NCBI GenBank assembly: GCA_013350335.1
Contig: CM023533.1
Location: forward strand, 29,184,869 to 29,248,868
Reading direction: 5' to 3'
Length of the DNA: 64,000 bases
Source of the DNA: Chimonanthus salicifolius
Lineage: Eukaryota; Streptophyta; Magnoliopsida; Laurales; Calycanthaceae
Positions 24,001 through 34,688 of the stretch are shown here, piece by piece. How positions within the stretch are numbered: the first letter of the stretch is position 1; each line of letters opens with the position of its first letter. Below the pieces are notes generated by a model that was given only the letters and a program-made list of their open reading frames with translations, was not told the origin of the DNA and searched no databases. Made by a program: the position numbers and the translations under genes.

Positions 24001-27000
24001 CTAATAATTTGAAAATACCCCAATAATATCTATTGTTGCCTTGCTGATAATATGCCAATAATAATATTCCAACTAAAGCACAAGGGGAGGTTTGGAAATG
24101 TGGTTAGAGACTAGAACCCTAAAAAGAGATTTGACTTTTTACTCCCCCAAGAGGTCATAGATCAAAATCAAGGTGTGATGCGTTCTAATCATCGCGCACG
24201 AGGTAGGTGATAAAGCCATTCAGATCATTGTCAAAATGAAGATGAGTCCAGAAAGTACCAGTTCCATTGTGAGAACACTATTATTCACTACTAAAAAGGA
24301 GACTTATCCAATGAAAAATATTTTGGGCATTTACAACAAGTCTGGAACAGTTGGACCACAATTACTTCCAACATTGATGATCATAAGGAATGATTGGAGC
24401 TACCTATGGTATCTGAGTTTTCGACATGATTGAACCTAGACTTGGACAATAAAGAGTTCATGTTCGTGGAGAGGAAAATTTTCCTTACATCAAGCGAGCC
24501 TATAGTTATATTTACAAAACTTTCCTTACATCAAGCGAGCCTATAGTTATATTTACAAAACTTTCCTTACATCAAGCGAGCCTATAGTTATATTTACAAA
24601 GAAGCTAGTAGGAAAGCTTCTCTGTCTCTTCCTTCAAAGAGAGATATATTCGCAGCAAAAAAGGGGAAGTTAAAGTTTCAAAATCAACCTGGTCTGTTCA
24701 ACTGTGATAAAGATTGAAATGTTCAGATTGTCATATAGGCAAACCAAGGAAATCTGCTGGGATGATATTCCCACTTTTTTCTTCTTCTTTTTAAAGGTAA
24801 TGAAGATGCTATCCCCACTTGACCAGAGCAAAATTGTGACGTTAACAATCCAGAGATTAAGGGGCAAACTATTTCATCATCTTCGGTTGGAGGTCCAACA
24901 ACACATCCATGACGTCATGCTACAGCCAAACTCCAATAGCTGCCCACTCCCCAAGCTTCTTTGAACCACAAGAGCATTGAACTACTTGTTCATTTGCTTT
25001 TAACAATCCAGCAAGATAGCGGATTTCTAGCCTAAGTACTTATGGACATGTTACTGATAAAAATAAAAGGTTTTCTTTCCTTCTTCAAGTGAAAAGCAAA
25101 ATCACACATGTAGATGGCTCTTTTTCCTATGTCACTGGGAAAGGAACTTATTGCCTTCCTCTATCCTTGCTTTCACTTTTTATCTATCAAATGGCATCAT
25201 TTCCTTCAAATCTTCTTCCAATTAGCAGTCTTTACTGAACATTTGTATTGCATATAAAGTTCAGAATTTATTTTTTTAAAAAATGAAGTTTGGAATTTAA
25301 GCACCATCCTATTATCATATAGAGGCCCAAAAGAAAAGGCCACTACCTTTCATAAGAACAACTACATGACATTTATGACAGAATCCCCACAAAAGACCTC
25401 TAGATGCTTATTGTTGCCATTACAAGGTTGCAGGTTCGAGTTCTTTGAGTGTAGGTTAAGCAATTGACCCATAATTTTTTTTTTTTGCAATATCCAATTA
25501 CAAGTGCCGAGCCTAAATAGATGGGATAAATGGCTTCAATTATCGTGATAACAATGATGACAAACCCCCACAGAAGCCTCTCCCTATCAACCTTTCTTTC
25601 GCTAGAAAGTTCGTTACATCATTTGTTCACTTGCTCACATGTTGGAATGTGACATCCAATGTCTTTGCCATGAATCTAACCTCTTCCATGATCATGCATA
25701 ACGTCCACAAAGCCTTCCCTTACCATTCGACAATTTCACCACATTACATGAATCTCCTTTGATGATGAGGTTTACAACAAACCCAATAAATTAGCATTGA
25801 CAAAATAAACAGTTCTACAACAAGCATGCCCATTCTTGGATGCTCACTTAAAAAAAGTGATCATAAAAAAAATTCCTTTTTCCAACTTTAAATAAATTGA
25901 AATAAATCACAGAAATACTGGCAATCATCAAGGATGCTTGATTCTTGGTCTTCTTTTCTCTTATAAGCCAAAGTCAGCCTAGGCAATAAGGTCTCCTTTG
26001 ATTAGCGTTCTATATGAGTTTGGGCTACAACCTTTCAAAGCACCACAAACAATTTAACAAAAAGTATAAAATCAACAACTCAACTCCTTTAGCCTTTAGG
26101 CTTTCAGGAACATTTGTAAGGTTCTTCAACATGATGGATTTCAAACAAAAACTGATGTGGAACTAATTACAAACTAAAACTCTTCACTCTAAAACACCCT
26201 ATCATAAAACGAGTCACAACTTCTGCTAAAAATGTCAAAATTTCACAGTTTTGGGTTTGTTGGGTAGGTAATTGAAAAATTCCTCTAACAAATCTAATTT
26301 CACATCAATCGAATATCACATTAGACCTGAAATATGATCTTTATTGAAGAGCACAAAATAGACCTAAATTCATTCTAAATATTCTAGATATGCACCTCAC
26401 ACTTGGATCATAGATTCCATGTATGGGAGCCACTATGATTTCTTCTACATGATCCCTCTCTCACCACCCTATTACCCAAATCCTAGTCCCTCTCCCCATA
26501 TTTATGAAAAAGCACCTTTCTCTATAGCATGTTCACCTCCTTAAATATCCCCATGACCACTTACACAATAAACCCATCTTTGTCCTTTATCTTAGAGAGC
26601 CTCAATCCTCCCTTTTAACTAAATTCACTACTTCCTCCTATTCCATGAAGTGTATACCTTCTTCTTGCTGTGATTCCCTTCTGAGAGAAGTATCTCTAAA
26701 TCTTTTCCAACTTCCTAGACATCCTTATCATCATATTTATAGAGACATGCAATACACCAACAGGTTGGTCCATGAAACTTTTATAAATGAAACTCTCAGT
26801 CTTAAGTAATAGATAGTTGTGCTTCCTTAAGGCTAGCCTCTTTCAAATCTTTCCACCACATGGTTCCAGACCCCACAAAGAATTAGCTTTTGGGTTTCCT
26901 CCCACAGCAACCCAAGACAAGTCATCAGCAAGTTGTCCACTCTACATCCCATCAAGGCCATTAAACTGTTTAACTTCCATTGCTCAACATTGATACTCAT

Positions 27001-30000
27001 GATTAGTCTTACCCAAATTCACGTTCAAAACCAACACCAATCCAAAACAACCAAGCACCTCTTTCAGTCCTCATAACATCTTGTGTCCCATCTCTAACTG
27101 TGTCACCAAATAACATTCCTTTCCATCCCTGGAAAACTAATTACGATAAACATTCCTCTTCCTTTTCCAGAATAAAATCAATTAAGAACAGTAAAGGGAA
27201 CAACATATATTAACTTCAACCTTCCAACCAAAAGAAAAGAAAAAGCAAACATTAACTTGAAACTTGTTCCCATTTTCAACAAAAAAACAGCAACCATATG
27301 CAAAATCTCCTTCATTAATACTAATCAACCCATATCAATCACCTTTACAACATTGAATCCTCTATCCTCCTATCAATTGGCCTCATATTCCTATACCAAT
27401 AAGTCATTTCAAACAAACAGTCATCCAAGGAAATGTAACAAAAATGTGATTGGAAGTCAGCAATCCAGCATTTCAGTTACAGTGATCCAAAATAATTAAT
27501 TAGGAAGTGAAAAAGGTAATATCAAACCTACAAAAAACCATATAACTACATCCTAATTCCTAAGGGAATCCACCCCAAAATGACCTGGCCAATTAGCGAA
27601 ATCCCCATTCATTAGTCCTTCAAATAGATTGCCCTCAATCATCCTAATAATGGGATTCTCACTTTGGGATTGAAAAAATACTCCTCTCTTTGTCACAAGT
27701 TGAGGGCTCCTTGTCTTTCCCCTTCTACAAACTATGGTTCTTATTTTCCATAAAGAAACCTCTGATCAACGATAGGGAAAAAAAAAAAGATCCACTTTGC
27801 ATCCTAATCTAATGGACTACTTAGTTCAAACCAGAGATACAATGTCACTGAATACTTATCAAACTACTTACAATCTACCCAAATCTAAAAACCCATGAAC
27901 TAAGCCCCCATTTAGGAAGCATTAAGTTTCTGAGGAAAATTTTTGTTTCTTAGATTTGGGTATTCCTAGGTTCTCCTACAACCAAAGCAACTAGTTTCTC
28001 CAGGTGACGGATTGATGGGGGGACATCATGCATAAAATTGGTGAAGACCATGTTCAACTGAATGACCATCAAGATGAATTGGGTGATGAAATTGCTCAAC
28101 TAGCCTTAATTGAGTATGAAGAATTTAAAGGTGCAAAAGACCCACTTATTGAAGACCAAAAGCTCATTAAATTAGCCCAAAAACAGCCTAAGGTTATGTC
28201 ATATGGGTTCAAAGCTTCAAATCATGCATTTCCATACCCATTTGACCCTTTTGGCAACCCCAATCCATTGGTTTAGGGTTGTAAACGAATTGTGCTTCAT
28301 GCACATGCTTGGAGTGGTCCGGAGTGGTCCTAACTAGTCCCAAGAACCAAAGAGGAAAGGAAACCATGGAGATAAGTGGCATGTTTAGAAATGGACGCCA
28401 AGGAAGGTCGGCCAAATCGGCCAAGCCCTTTTGGGCATGTTCGTGTTGGACAGACTTTATGTAATTATGTAAATAGAAAAGGACACGTGGCACACATCTA
28501 CATATGACACTTTCTGTAATTTTTTCCTACAATTTGTGTATAAATATGGCCCTTGGGCGAGTGTAATGGATCATCCAATCAATTCCAAATTCCTCTGCTT
28601 GGAGCAATTGAGTTCTCTTTTAAGTTCTTTTGGTCTTCTAGTTTGTTCTTGATTGAGTTCTAGTTCTAATTTCTAGTTCTAGTTTTAATTTTGTTTAATC
28701 ATTGGGTGAATTTAATTTCTAATTCTTGGAATTGAATTTCTTAATTCAATTCTAGAATTCTTATTTTCTTTAGTGATTAATGCATGGTGTCAATTTCTGC
28801 CTCCTTATCGACCTTATTCCATTCTTCTGGTGAGTAATTGGGGTTTTGATTTATCTTTTCGAAGCTCCGTTTGCTCGTAAATAAGGGGTGAGTGATTGAG
28901 AGGCATTACTTTGTCGAAATTTATTCGAGATGGTACCTCCTTAGACATTCGGAATTCTTTGAGTCCGTGTTCTCTTGGATTTCTTTAATTTAAGCCAGAT
29001 CTTCTAGCATTCTTTTATTGTCTACGTTGAAGGCATAGGTAGGCGTTAAACCCGATTCAACCCTTCATCACAGTTTGCACAAAATTAATGAAATTACAGA
29101 CAAATTCTTTATGCAGAAACATGTTTGGTAGCCCAAAATTCCTTGTAAAGTCAGAATTCTTTATGGACTAAAATTCCATGGAATTCCAATTCAGCTAAGA
29201 AATCTAGGATACCAAACATGGAGAAAATTCCCACTTCAATTCTCAACAACAGTAAGAAATGGAGAAACCAAGAAACCTTTCTTCAGCCCAGGGCAGAGAT
29301 CCTCTCCTTTAAAAACCACAGGCACATCAACTGTCAGATCTGATCCGCTATCTGCCCAAACAAAAACCAGGTTCAGAATCTTCCCAGTTTCTGGATTTCT
29401 GTGAACCTGCAATCGATAGTCCAGATCAAAATCAAACAAAGCAAGAACGGCTTCCAGAATATAAACTCCGATGGGAAAAGGCAAGATATTCCATGGATGA
29501 GACATTGATGGAAATGATCTTCATGAATCAAAACCAAAAGCAAAAACAGCTTCCAATATAAAAATGCATATGAAGTAAGCGATAAATTCCATGAATGAGA
29601 CCTGACTGGGAAGTAGCTTTGCTGAATCAAAAGAAACACCAAGTGTGAAAAAACCCAGACGAAAAACAACAAGAGAATACATGGAAAGGACCCAAACCTA
29701 AGAATTACAAAAAAAAACACCCAGATGAAGAAAAACAATAAATTTCATGAAAGAAAAAAAAAATGATGGGAAACGTTCTTCATGAATGAACAGCAAACAA
29801 AGCAAAAACAGCATCAAAGGTTAAAAAAAGAGACAGCGGTGAAGAATATGGTGTCCATAAGGTGCAAGGTAAGACACCTTGATAGGAAGCACTGTTCCGG
29901 AATCTAGAAGATGGGAAGAACCAGGACCGGCTCGAATTTGAAGATTGAAGGTGGTGGAGCAGAAGAAGGGTTCCTCCACCGTCTTGAGGATGCTGTGGAT

Positions 30001-30249
30001 CTGCTTCCTGTCTGTGGTGAGGAGCTGCTTCCTGGAGATGGGGCGTTTTCCGTCTGATATGTTCTGCACTTCTCCTTGACTGAAAACAACGGAAGGAATT
30101 CGACCTTGGGCTCTCTCTCTAGCGGCAACCCTGCTACCCGTCCATTCCCGAGGCACTGCTTGGATGGTATGGTATGATGATGATGATGATGATGATGATG
30201 GCCCATTAATCACCATTTTCGTGAAGCCATGCCTGAAGCGCTGCAACAT
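21084..30249 (-). CDS. bL25-family ribosomal protein, 3 exons with an 8-kb intron
   Basis: Exons: 30249-29878 (372 nt), 29406-29277 (130 nt), 21292-21084 (209 nt). They sum to 711 nt, 236 residues plus stop, with matching phases (K|V, G split, stop at 21086-21084). Exon 1 has YHTIQAVPREWTGSRVAARE, SVVFSQG, LLTTDRKQIHSILK and FFCSTTFNLQIRAG. Exon 2 has TGKILNLVFVWAD and PVVFKGEDLCPGLKKG. Exon 3 has RTSLKYLCPADQIPPKIVVD and VHPSLKLLSKNENMP. This is the bL25/TL5 N-domain and beta-domain architecture (L25/Gln-tRNA synthetase anticodon-binding fold). The bacterial relative binds 5S rRNA in the large ribosomal subunit, so an organellar ribosome is the likely place of action. M1 at 30249 was chosen; M12 at 30216 is an alternative. 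A (TCA)n run in exon 1 encodes about 8 serines. Intron 2 (21293-29276) is filled with LINE and LTR remains, yet the reading frame is intact. Confidence 0.9.
21293..23079 (-). other. Exon 3-proximal part of bL25 intron 2
   Basis: No element is clearly recognised. A short tract of degenerate GGGTAGG/CCCAACC words lies at about 22130-22260. Small open frames on either strand do not look coding. Confidence 0.45.
23080..23780 (-). mobile_element. LINE fragment with zf-RVT domain in bL25 intron 2
   Basis: On the minus strand, 23749-23558 encodes RIPKRAILSIKDSW, then SDVSCLLCRQGSPDHLFFSW, which matches the zinc-finger-like zf-RVT end of L1-type LINE ORF2 (CxxC, then H). The lower-coordinate part is more eroded. 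It may belong to the same insertion as the RT piece at 26360-27090, with later sequence inserted between them. Confidence 0.6.
24100..24990 (+). other. Unrecognised coding-like relic
   Basis: The plus strand reads protein-like in short blocks in different frames, for example FPYIKRAYSYIYK at about 24479, SLPSKRDIFAAKKGK at about 24625 and DQSKIVTLTIQRLRGK at about 24820. Stops and frame changes separate the blocks. I do not recognise the family. It contains the 41-bp tandem triplication at 24480-24600, which breaks the frame. It lies inside bL25 intron 2. Confidence 0.3.
24480..24600. repeat. 41-bp unit repeated three times, near-perfect
   Basis: The unit begins TTTCCTTACATCAAGCGAGC and ends TTTACAAAAC. 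Copies are at 24480-24520, 24521-24561 and 24562-24600; the last lacks the final two bases. The copies are identical where they overlap, which points to a recent expansion or an assembly effect. Confidence 0.9.
24991..26359 (-). other. Middle of bL25 intron 2
   Basis: No gene was seen. A tRNA-like B-box word (GCAGGTTCGAGTT, about 25430) followed by a T-rich run at about 25476-25490 suggests a SINE remnant. The rest is unassigned. Confidence 0.4.
26360..27090 (-). mobile_element. L1-type LINE reverse transcriptase fragment in bL25 intron 2
   Basis: Reading the minus strand from about 27060 downward gives, over several frames, LVLNVNLGKT, GCRVDNLLMTCLGLL, then GGNPKAN, an RKHNYLLL segment, KSFMDQPVGVLHVSI and finally LRLSKIKDK. 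This order matches the C-terminal part of L1-type reverse transcriptase up to the GGLG motif region. Stops and frameshifts show it is dead. Confidence 0.7.
27091..28004 (-). other. bL25 intron 2 between the LINE and LTR remains
   Basis: This is AT-rich sequence with no recognised element. The 80-codon open frame at 27257-27499 has no family resemblance that I can see. Confidence 0.45.
28005..29070 (+). mobile_element. Probable solo LTR (gypsy-like) in bL25 intron 2
   Basis: The segment begins near TGACGGATTG and ends near CCCTTCATCA (TG...CA). It carries a good TATA box with spacing (TGTATAAATATGGCCCTTGG at about 28537) and a T-rich stretch after it, as in an LTR with U3, R and U5 parts. No target duplication could be matched, and no internal retroelement domain flanks it, so the ends are approximate. 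The 82-codon open frame at 28028-28276 lies inside and is probably not a gene. Confidence 0.4.
30175..30200. repeat. (TGA)n triplet repeat within bL25 exon 1
   Basis: On the minus strand the repeat is (TCA)n and encodes a run of about eight serines (residues 17-24). It is in frame and so could vary in length without breaking the protein. Confidence 0.9.
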
Positions 30250-30769
30250 CTTTTTCTCTGCAATTACTTCTTCCTCTCACTCCTAAACCCTGAACCCTCG
30301 CGTACTGCTGCCCCTCTCTTCTCAACTCTCAAGTGCCGGCCAGGGCTATGGGTCGGGTCATCGGCGCGAATTCAGATCGGGCTGGCTTCAGATGTTACGG
30401 GTCAGAGACTCGGGGCATGGGTCGAACATCTTCCACCCAGGTCGATCCGAATTTCCATTTCTCTTGGCCTTGAGCCCTAATTAAAACTCAGTTCACTTCA
30501 ATCCATAACTTCATAAGCCAGTATTAAAATGAAAGGTATAATGAAATTAAAAATTATTATTTTTGTACAATGGAGAGAGAGTTCTTAACTTTTCAAAGAC
30601 TACGAAGAATTCTAACGTGGAAAGAAGATAAAAATACAGTTTTTGATGATATGGGCCCTATGGGCCGATATTTCAGATATCAGATAATCATTCTCTCATT
30701 TTTTGTTTTTTTTTTTTTTTGGAAATATTGGTTTTTTTTTCCTAATTAAAGAAAAAAAGCCTTAAAAAA

Positions 30770-31150
30770 CTAGAAACCCAAATGTCGGCGAATATGCACC
30801 CGATATCAACCGGGCTCACACTGATATTCAATTTTTTTAAATCATTGATATTTTTTTATATCGGCAATATCATGGTCGATATATCGGCCAATATCGTCGA
30901 TGTCTATCGTATCGATCGAGATTTAATCTCCCACTTAGAACTTTAGAAATACAAAGAATTTAAATTTGAATTTGAGTCGAGTTCAGGGGTATAAATCTCG
31001 ATATCGGCCGATAAATTTCTCTCTTCTATTCTTTTTTTTACAAAAAAATCACTAATATCGACCGATATATATCGGATATCGGGCGATATTGTAAATTTAA
31101 ACCTTTATATATCGGCCGATATGATATGTATCGGCCGACTATTATCAACT
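30770..31150. repeat. Repeat rich in ATATCGGCCGATAT-type palindromes
   Basis: Words such as CGATATATCGGCCAATATCG, ATCGGCCGAT and GGATATCGGG recur every 10-40 bp in both orientations without a strict period. A second block of the same style is at 42490-42810. No coding frame or terminal repeat was found. Confidence 0.65.
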
Positions 31151-33223
31151 CTGGTCGAGTTTACATGACTACGACTTTATGAGCGTCTTGAGTTAGGCCC
31201 ATCCCACTTGACAAGTTAATGGGCTCATACCGCATGATCTCTCCGCAAATACCTATAAGATTTGACTAAGTTCGGATCAATTCAGAATATCTCAACAAAA
31301 TCAAACAGATGACTAAAATTAAATTTTGATGTAAATCCAATTCTGTTAGTGGATTGAATCCACGAGTTGGACTCCAAAAAGCTCCCTAGACACGGTGTGA
31401 CCCATCTCGCACCCTCAATTCCAACTTCGAAATAGTCTCTAACTATTGCACATCATAACTCAATTTTGTATACAAAGAGGCATATTCACCTTGATTGTGG
31501 CCTATTGGATAGGTAGATAGTTTCAACTCATTGTTATATATTTTTTTCTCTTCTTAAAATCATAATCATCATTATTGTCATATATTACTTTTTTAATTGA
31601 TGAATCTATATTGTCATTCTTTATATCTTCCTCGACCTCTCATCCTTAGTGCATTCAATATGTAAGTCTCTTAGCACTACATACTACAAAATTTACTAAA
31701 AAGAAGACATTGACTATAAAGAGATTCTCTCTAATTTATAAGAAAAACTCTTGGAATTATCATGACTTTAGTAGCTCATTTCAATTTAGAGCTACTTCGA
31801 ATAGACTGTGAAAACGACTCTTTTTAATGGGAATTTTTACGAGAAAGTGAGTATGAAACATACCAAAAGGTTTTTTGTAAAGAGGGAGGAAAATTTTGTT
31901 TGCAACTTGAAAAGGTCTATATATGGATGAAATTGAAAATTTTGATTTGCAAAGAAAAATTAGACCAAACGATAAAATAAGTATGGTCAACAATTCCATC
32001 ACTACTGACACCATTGTTAGATGTTACATTTCAAAAATCCAGTATATATCAGTTAATATTTTGGAAACTCGCTGATGTTCAAAATCCAAATGGTTGAATT
32101 TATTGGGCTAAGAAGGAATTGGTTGGGCCAAAAGTAGTCCAAACGAGCTCAAGTGGGCTTGGATCCATTATCCGGGATGGGCTTCTCAAAAAACGCTTGA
32201 CAACAATTATAAATATCAAGCCACATCATACCACATTTCATCTGTGCCTCCATCAATTGTTTAGATATGCATTGTTCGTATGAGCTCAATGTCTCAAGAA
32301 TAGGGGTCACAACTCAGTTGGGCTTGGGCTGCTTGAGAAGTGCTAGATTTGAAATACGCTCTTTGTCCATGTGACTGGGCCCAAGCCTGATTTTATCCCA
32401 ATATCTAACTAGGTTAACCTTGGGTCTTTGTTATATGCTTGGCGGGGCCCAACATGGGGTGGTGTCAAATTGGGCAACCTACTATACAAAAAGGCTTAAG
32501 GGCTTTATTTTTCACATTTCATTAATTATGAAGCTTTAGGCATACTTGATCAGATCAGATACATTGTTCCCCACGTTCGAATCCTTGAGGGGATCTATGG
32601 TAAGGATTATTTAGTGTCAAAGTGAAAGTTATCATAAAGGTCGAAAGGGCCACTTGATCTGAAGTGAGAGCCTCCGTAGAGTAGGTTGCTAGGACGTTGG
32701 CATGGAAGTGTGGTGGCTTCTTATTTGTCTAGTGGGGCCCACCATAGTGTACAAGTGTCGGGTTGGGTCAACCTAGTTTGGATAGATTCTTAAGGCTTGA
32801 TTTCCACATTCAATCAACCCCTGAGTTTTTGGCATGTTGATCAAGTATCTAACAGTTTGTATATGCTTAAAAACCCCAAATGCATTCAAGGCCCATCTCA
32901 GCATGCGGATCGAATTTTATCTTCTGAGCTTGCTCTCTGGATCTCACAGCTGGACTACAAAAAGAGCTTCCAGGCCCAGATCATCCTATGCCCAAGTGCC
33001 CAATCCACTAACGGGCTGAGCAGGCATTTGCATCTAGGCTTGGGCCTCCTCTTAAATGGGCTAGGCTCAGTGTTAAAACCCACCATGTTCTAGTAGTCCT
33101 GCCAATTTACATTGTGATATACTCATATACCAAGAAAATCGTATACAAACCTGGATAAGTTACACTATTGCATATGAAAAACTCATAGCTCAATAAAAAA
33201 ACAACGATGCTGATAACAATAAC

Positions 33224-33231
33224 AATAATAC

Positions 33232-33269
<38 letters not shown>

Positions 33270-33275
33270 CAATAT
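33224..33275. repeat. (AAT)n microsatellite
   Basis: An almost pure run of AAT triplets flanked by interrupted AAC/AAT triplets. Confidence 0.95.
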
Positions 33276-33666
33276 AATAATGATAATATTCAGTGCTTGT
33301 GCCCGACTTATAAGCAGGCCGGTTCTCTTGCATTTCTCAAGTAACCGGTACCTATGTCATGATCAGAGATAAAAATTATTGTATCAAGTTTCTCGATATG
33401 TTTTGGGCCCAATATGCTATGACACTAGCCCATCAAACCAATTTTTTGGGCTTGACTGCCATACTAGGCCAATGCAGCCTACCCACCTAGTCAATATGCA
33501 TCATTGTTATATCAAGTCACAAAGTCACTACATATAATTCTTCTAAAAAGAGGAAGTCAATATATATCGTATCTGCTGATATTAATACATTTTGTCACCA
33601 TCAATTTTACTTAACTTTTCATTACGAGATATGATACATTAAGTTAGCTTCCTCTTTCCGAACCAC

Positions 33667-33726
33667 TCGACGCATTAAAAATGCATATGAACAATGTCGA
33701 CGCATTAAAAAGGCATATGAACAATG
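33667..33726. repeat. 30-bp tandem duplication
   Basis: A unit starting TCGACGCATTAAAAA and ending GAACAATG occurs at 33667-33696 and 33697-33726 with one mismatch. Confidence 0.9.
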
Positions 33727-34336
33727 TCCTCCATCTTTATCATTGATCAGTCAGTCATGCTTTCAATTACAAATCTTGATTGTCAAACAAAAACTAAAAT
33801 ATTTAGGATGATTTTCTTTAAAATTTATATATTTTGGCCAATAATTAAATTGAAAATTACAATCAATATTTCATATTTCAACCCAAATTTTATAAATGAC
33901 GTATCTCATTCAATTCGGATTTTATTATATAATAATGTGTAGGTTGAATGATCCTTTTCTACATAGTCAAAGAATGACGAGTGAAAAGACGCGATCTTTT
34001 CAATGAGATGATTGCGTACTCTTTCTGGTCTGTAAACCCTAAAGTGTTAGTGAGATTTGGTTCAGGTGATTTTATCATGTACAGAGAGCCTTTGTTTTTG
34101 ACATATATATGGGAACAGCAAAATAAATGCATTTGCCTCAGCTCACGAGAGAGAAACCTAAAAACATGTGGAAACAAGCGTGCTTCATTTTCATCAATCT
34201 CATCATTGCATTCTCCAAATGGGTTTCCTTTGTTCAGACTTCAGACTTCAGAGTGTGTTATTTCATTAGTTTTTCAACTTCTAAATCTGGGTGGGTGAGT
34301 GAGTTTGAATAAAAGATCATAACAAATTTTGGCAGG

Positions 34337-34688
34337 TGTTGGGGTGCTAACGACAATCTCACGTCGACTTGTAAGAAGAAAATCTAAAAACTTATACAGA
34401 CTAAGTCACTTCACCTATCAGGCTAGTATTTTGGGCTGAAAGCCTAATTCTAACAGTAGTATCAAAAACAGGTTTTTAATACACAACATGTGGAATCAGG
34501 GATTCCCTAGTTAAACATGATGATTGGTGACATTCTACCGTCGGAGACCTTCGTTCAATGGAGTGTTATTGGAGTGCAAATGAGAATCCTACATTAATCG
34601 TGAGCGGAAAAATCTAAAGTCTTATAAAACACTGAGTCCACTCAATCTATCGAGTCGGTCTTTTAAATTAGAAGCTCAATCTTAAGTA
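34337..34688 (+). mobile_element. TRIM retrotransposon (older copy)
   Basis: Two diverged direct repeats of about 119 bp (34337-34455, TGTTGGGG...TCTAACA) and 125 bp (34564-34688, TGTTATTG...TTAAGTA) share the order of CTACATT/CTCACGT, AAAAATCTAAA, CTTATA, AAGTCACTTCA/GAGTCCACTCA and TTTTGGGC/TTTTAAAT blocks. The first is followed by GTAGTATCAAAAACAGG, which resembles the primer-binding site for initiator Met tRNA (TGGTATCAGAGC). The internal part is only 108 bp and non-coding. The flanks GCAGG (34332-34336) and GAAGG (34689-34693) may be an eroded 5-bp target duplication. Confidence 0.75.

Larger units (their letters stand above)
31151..34336. other. Gene-free repeat-rich region
   Basis: No gene was seen. 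Two related blocks about 290 bp apart (about 32420-32560 and 32710-32850) both contain a GGGGCCCA word, GGGTTGGG- or TTGGGCAACC-like sequence and AAGGCTT, so they look like a diverged duplication. A tRNA-like B-box word (CGTTCGAATCC) lies near 32575. Microsatellite and short tandem repeats are listed separately. Confidence 0.45.

Noticed and set aside
28028..28276. 82-codon plus-strand open frame
   Set aside because: It sits in a probable LTR and shows no domain.
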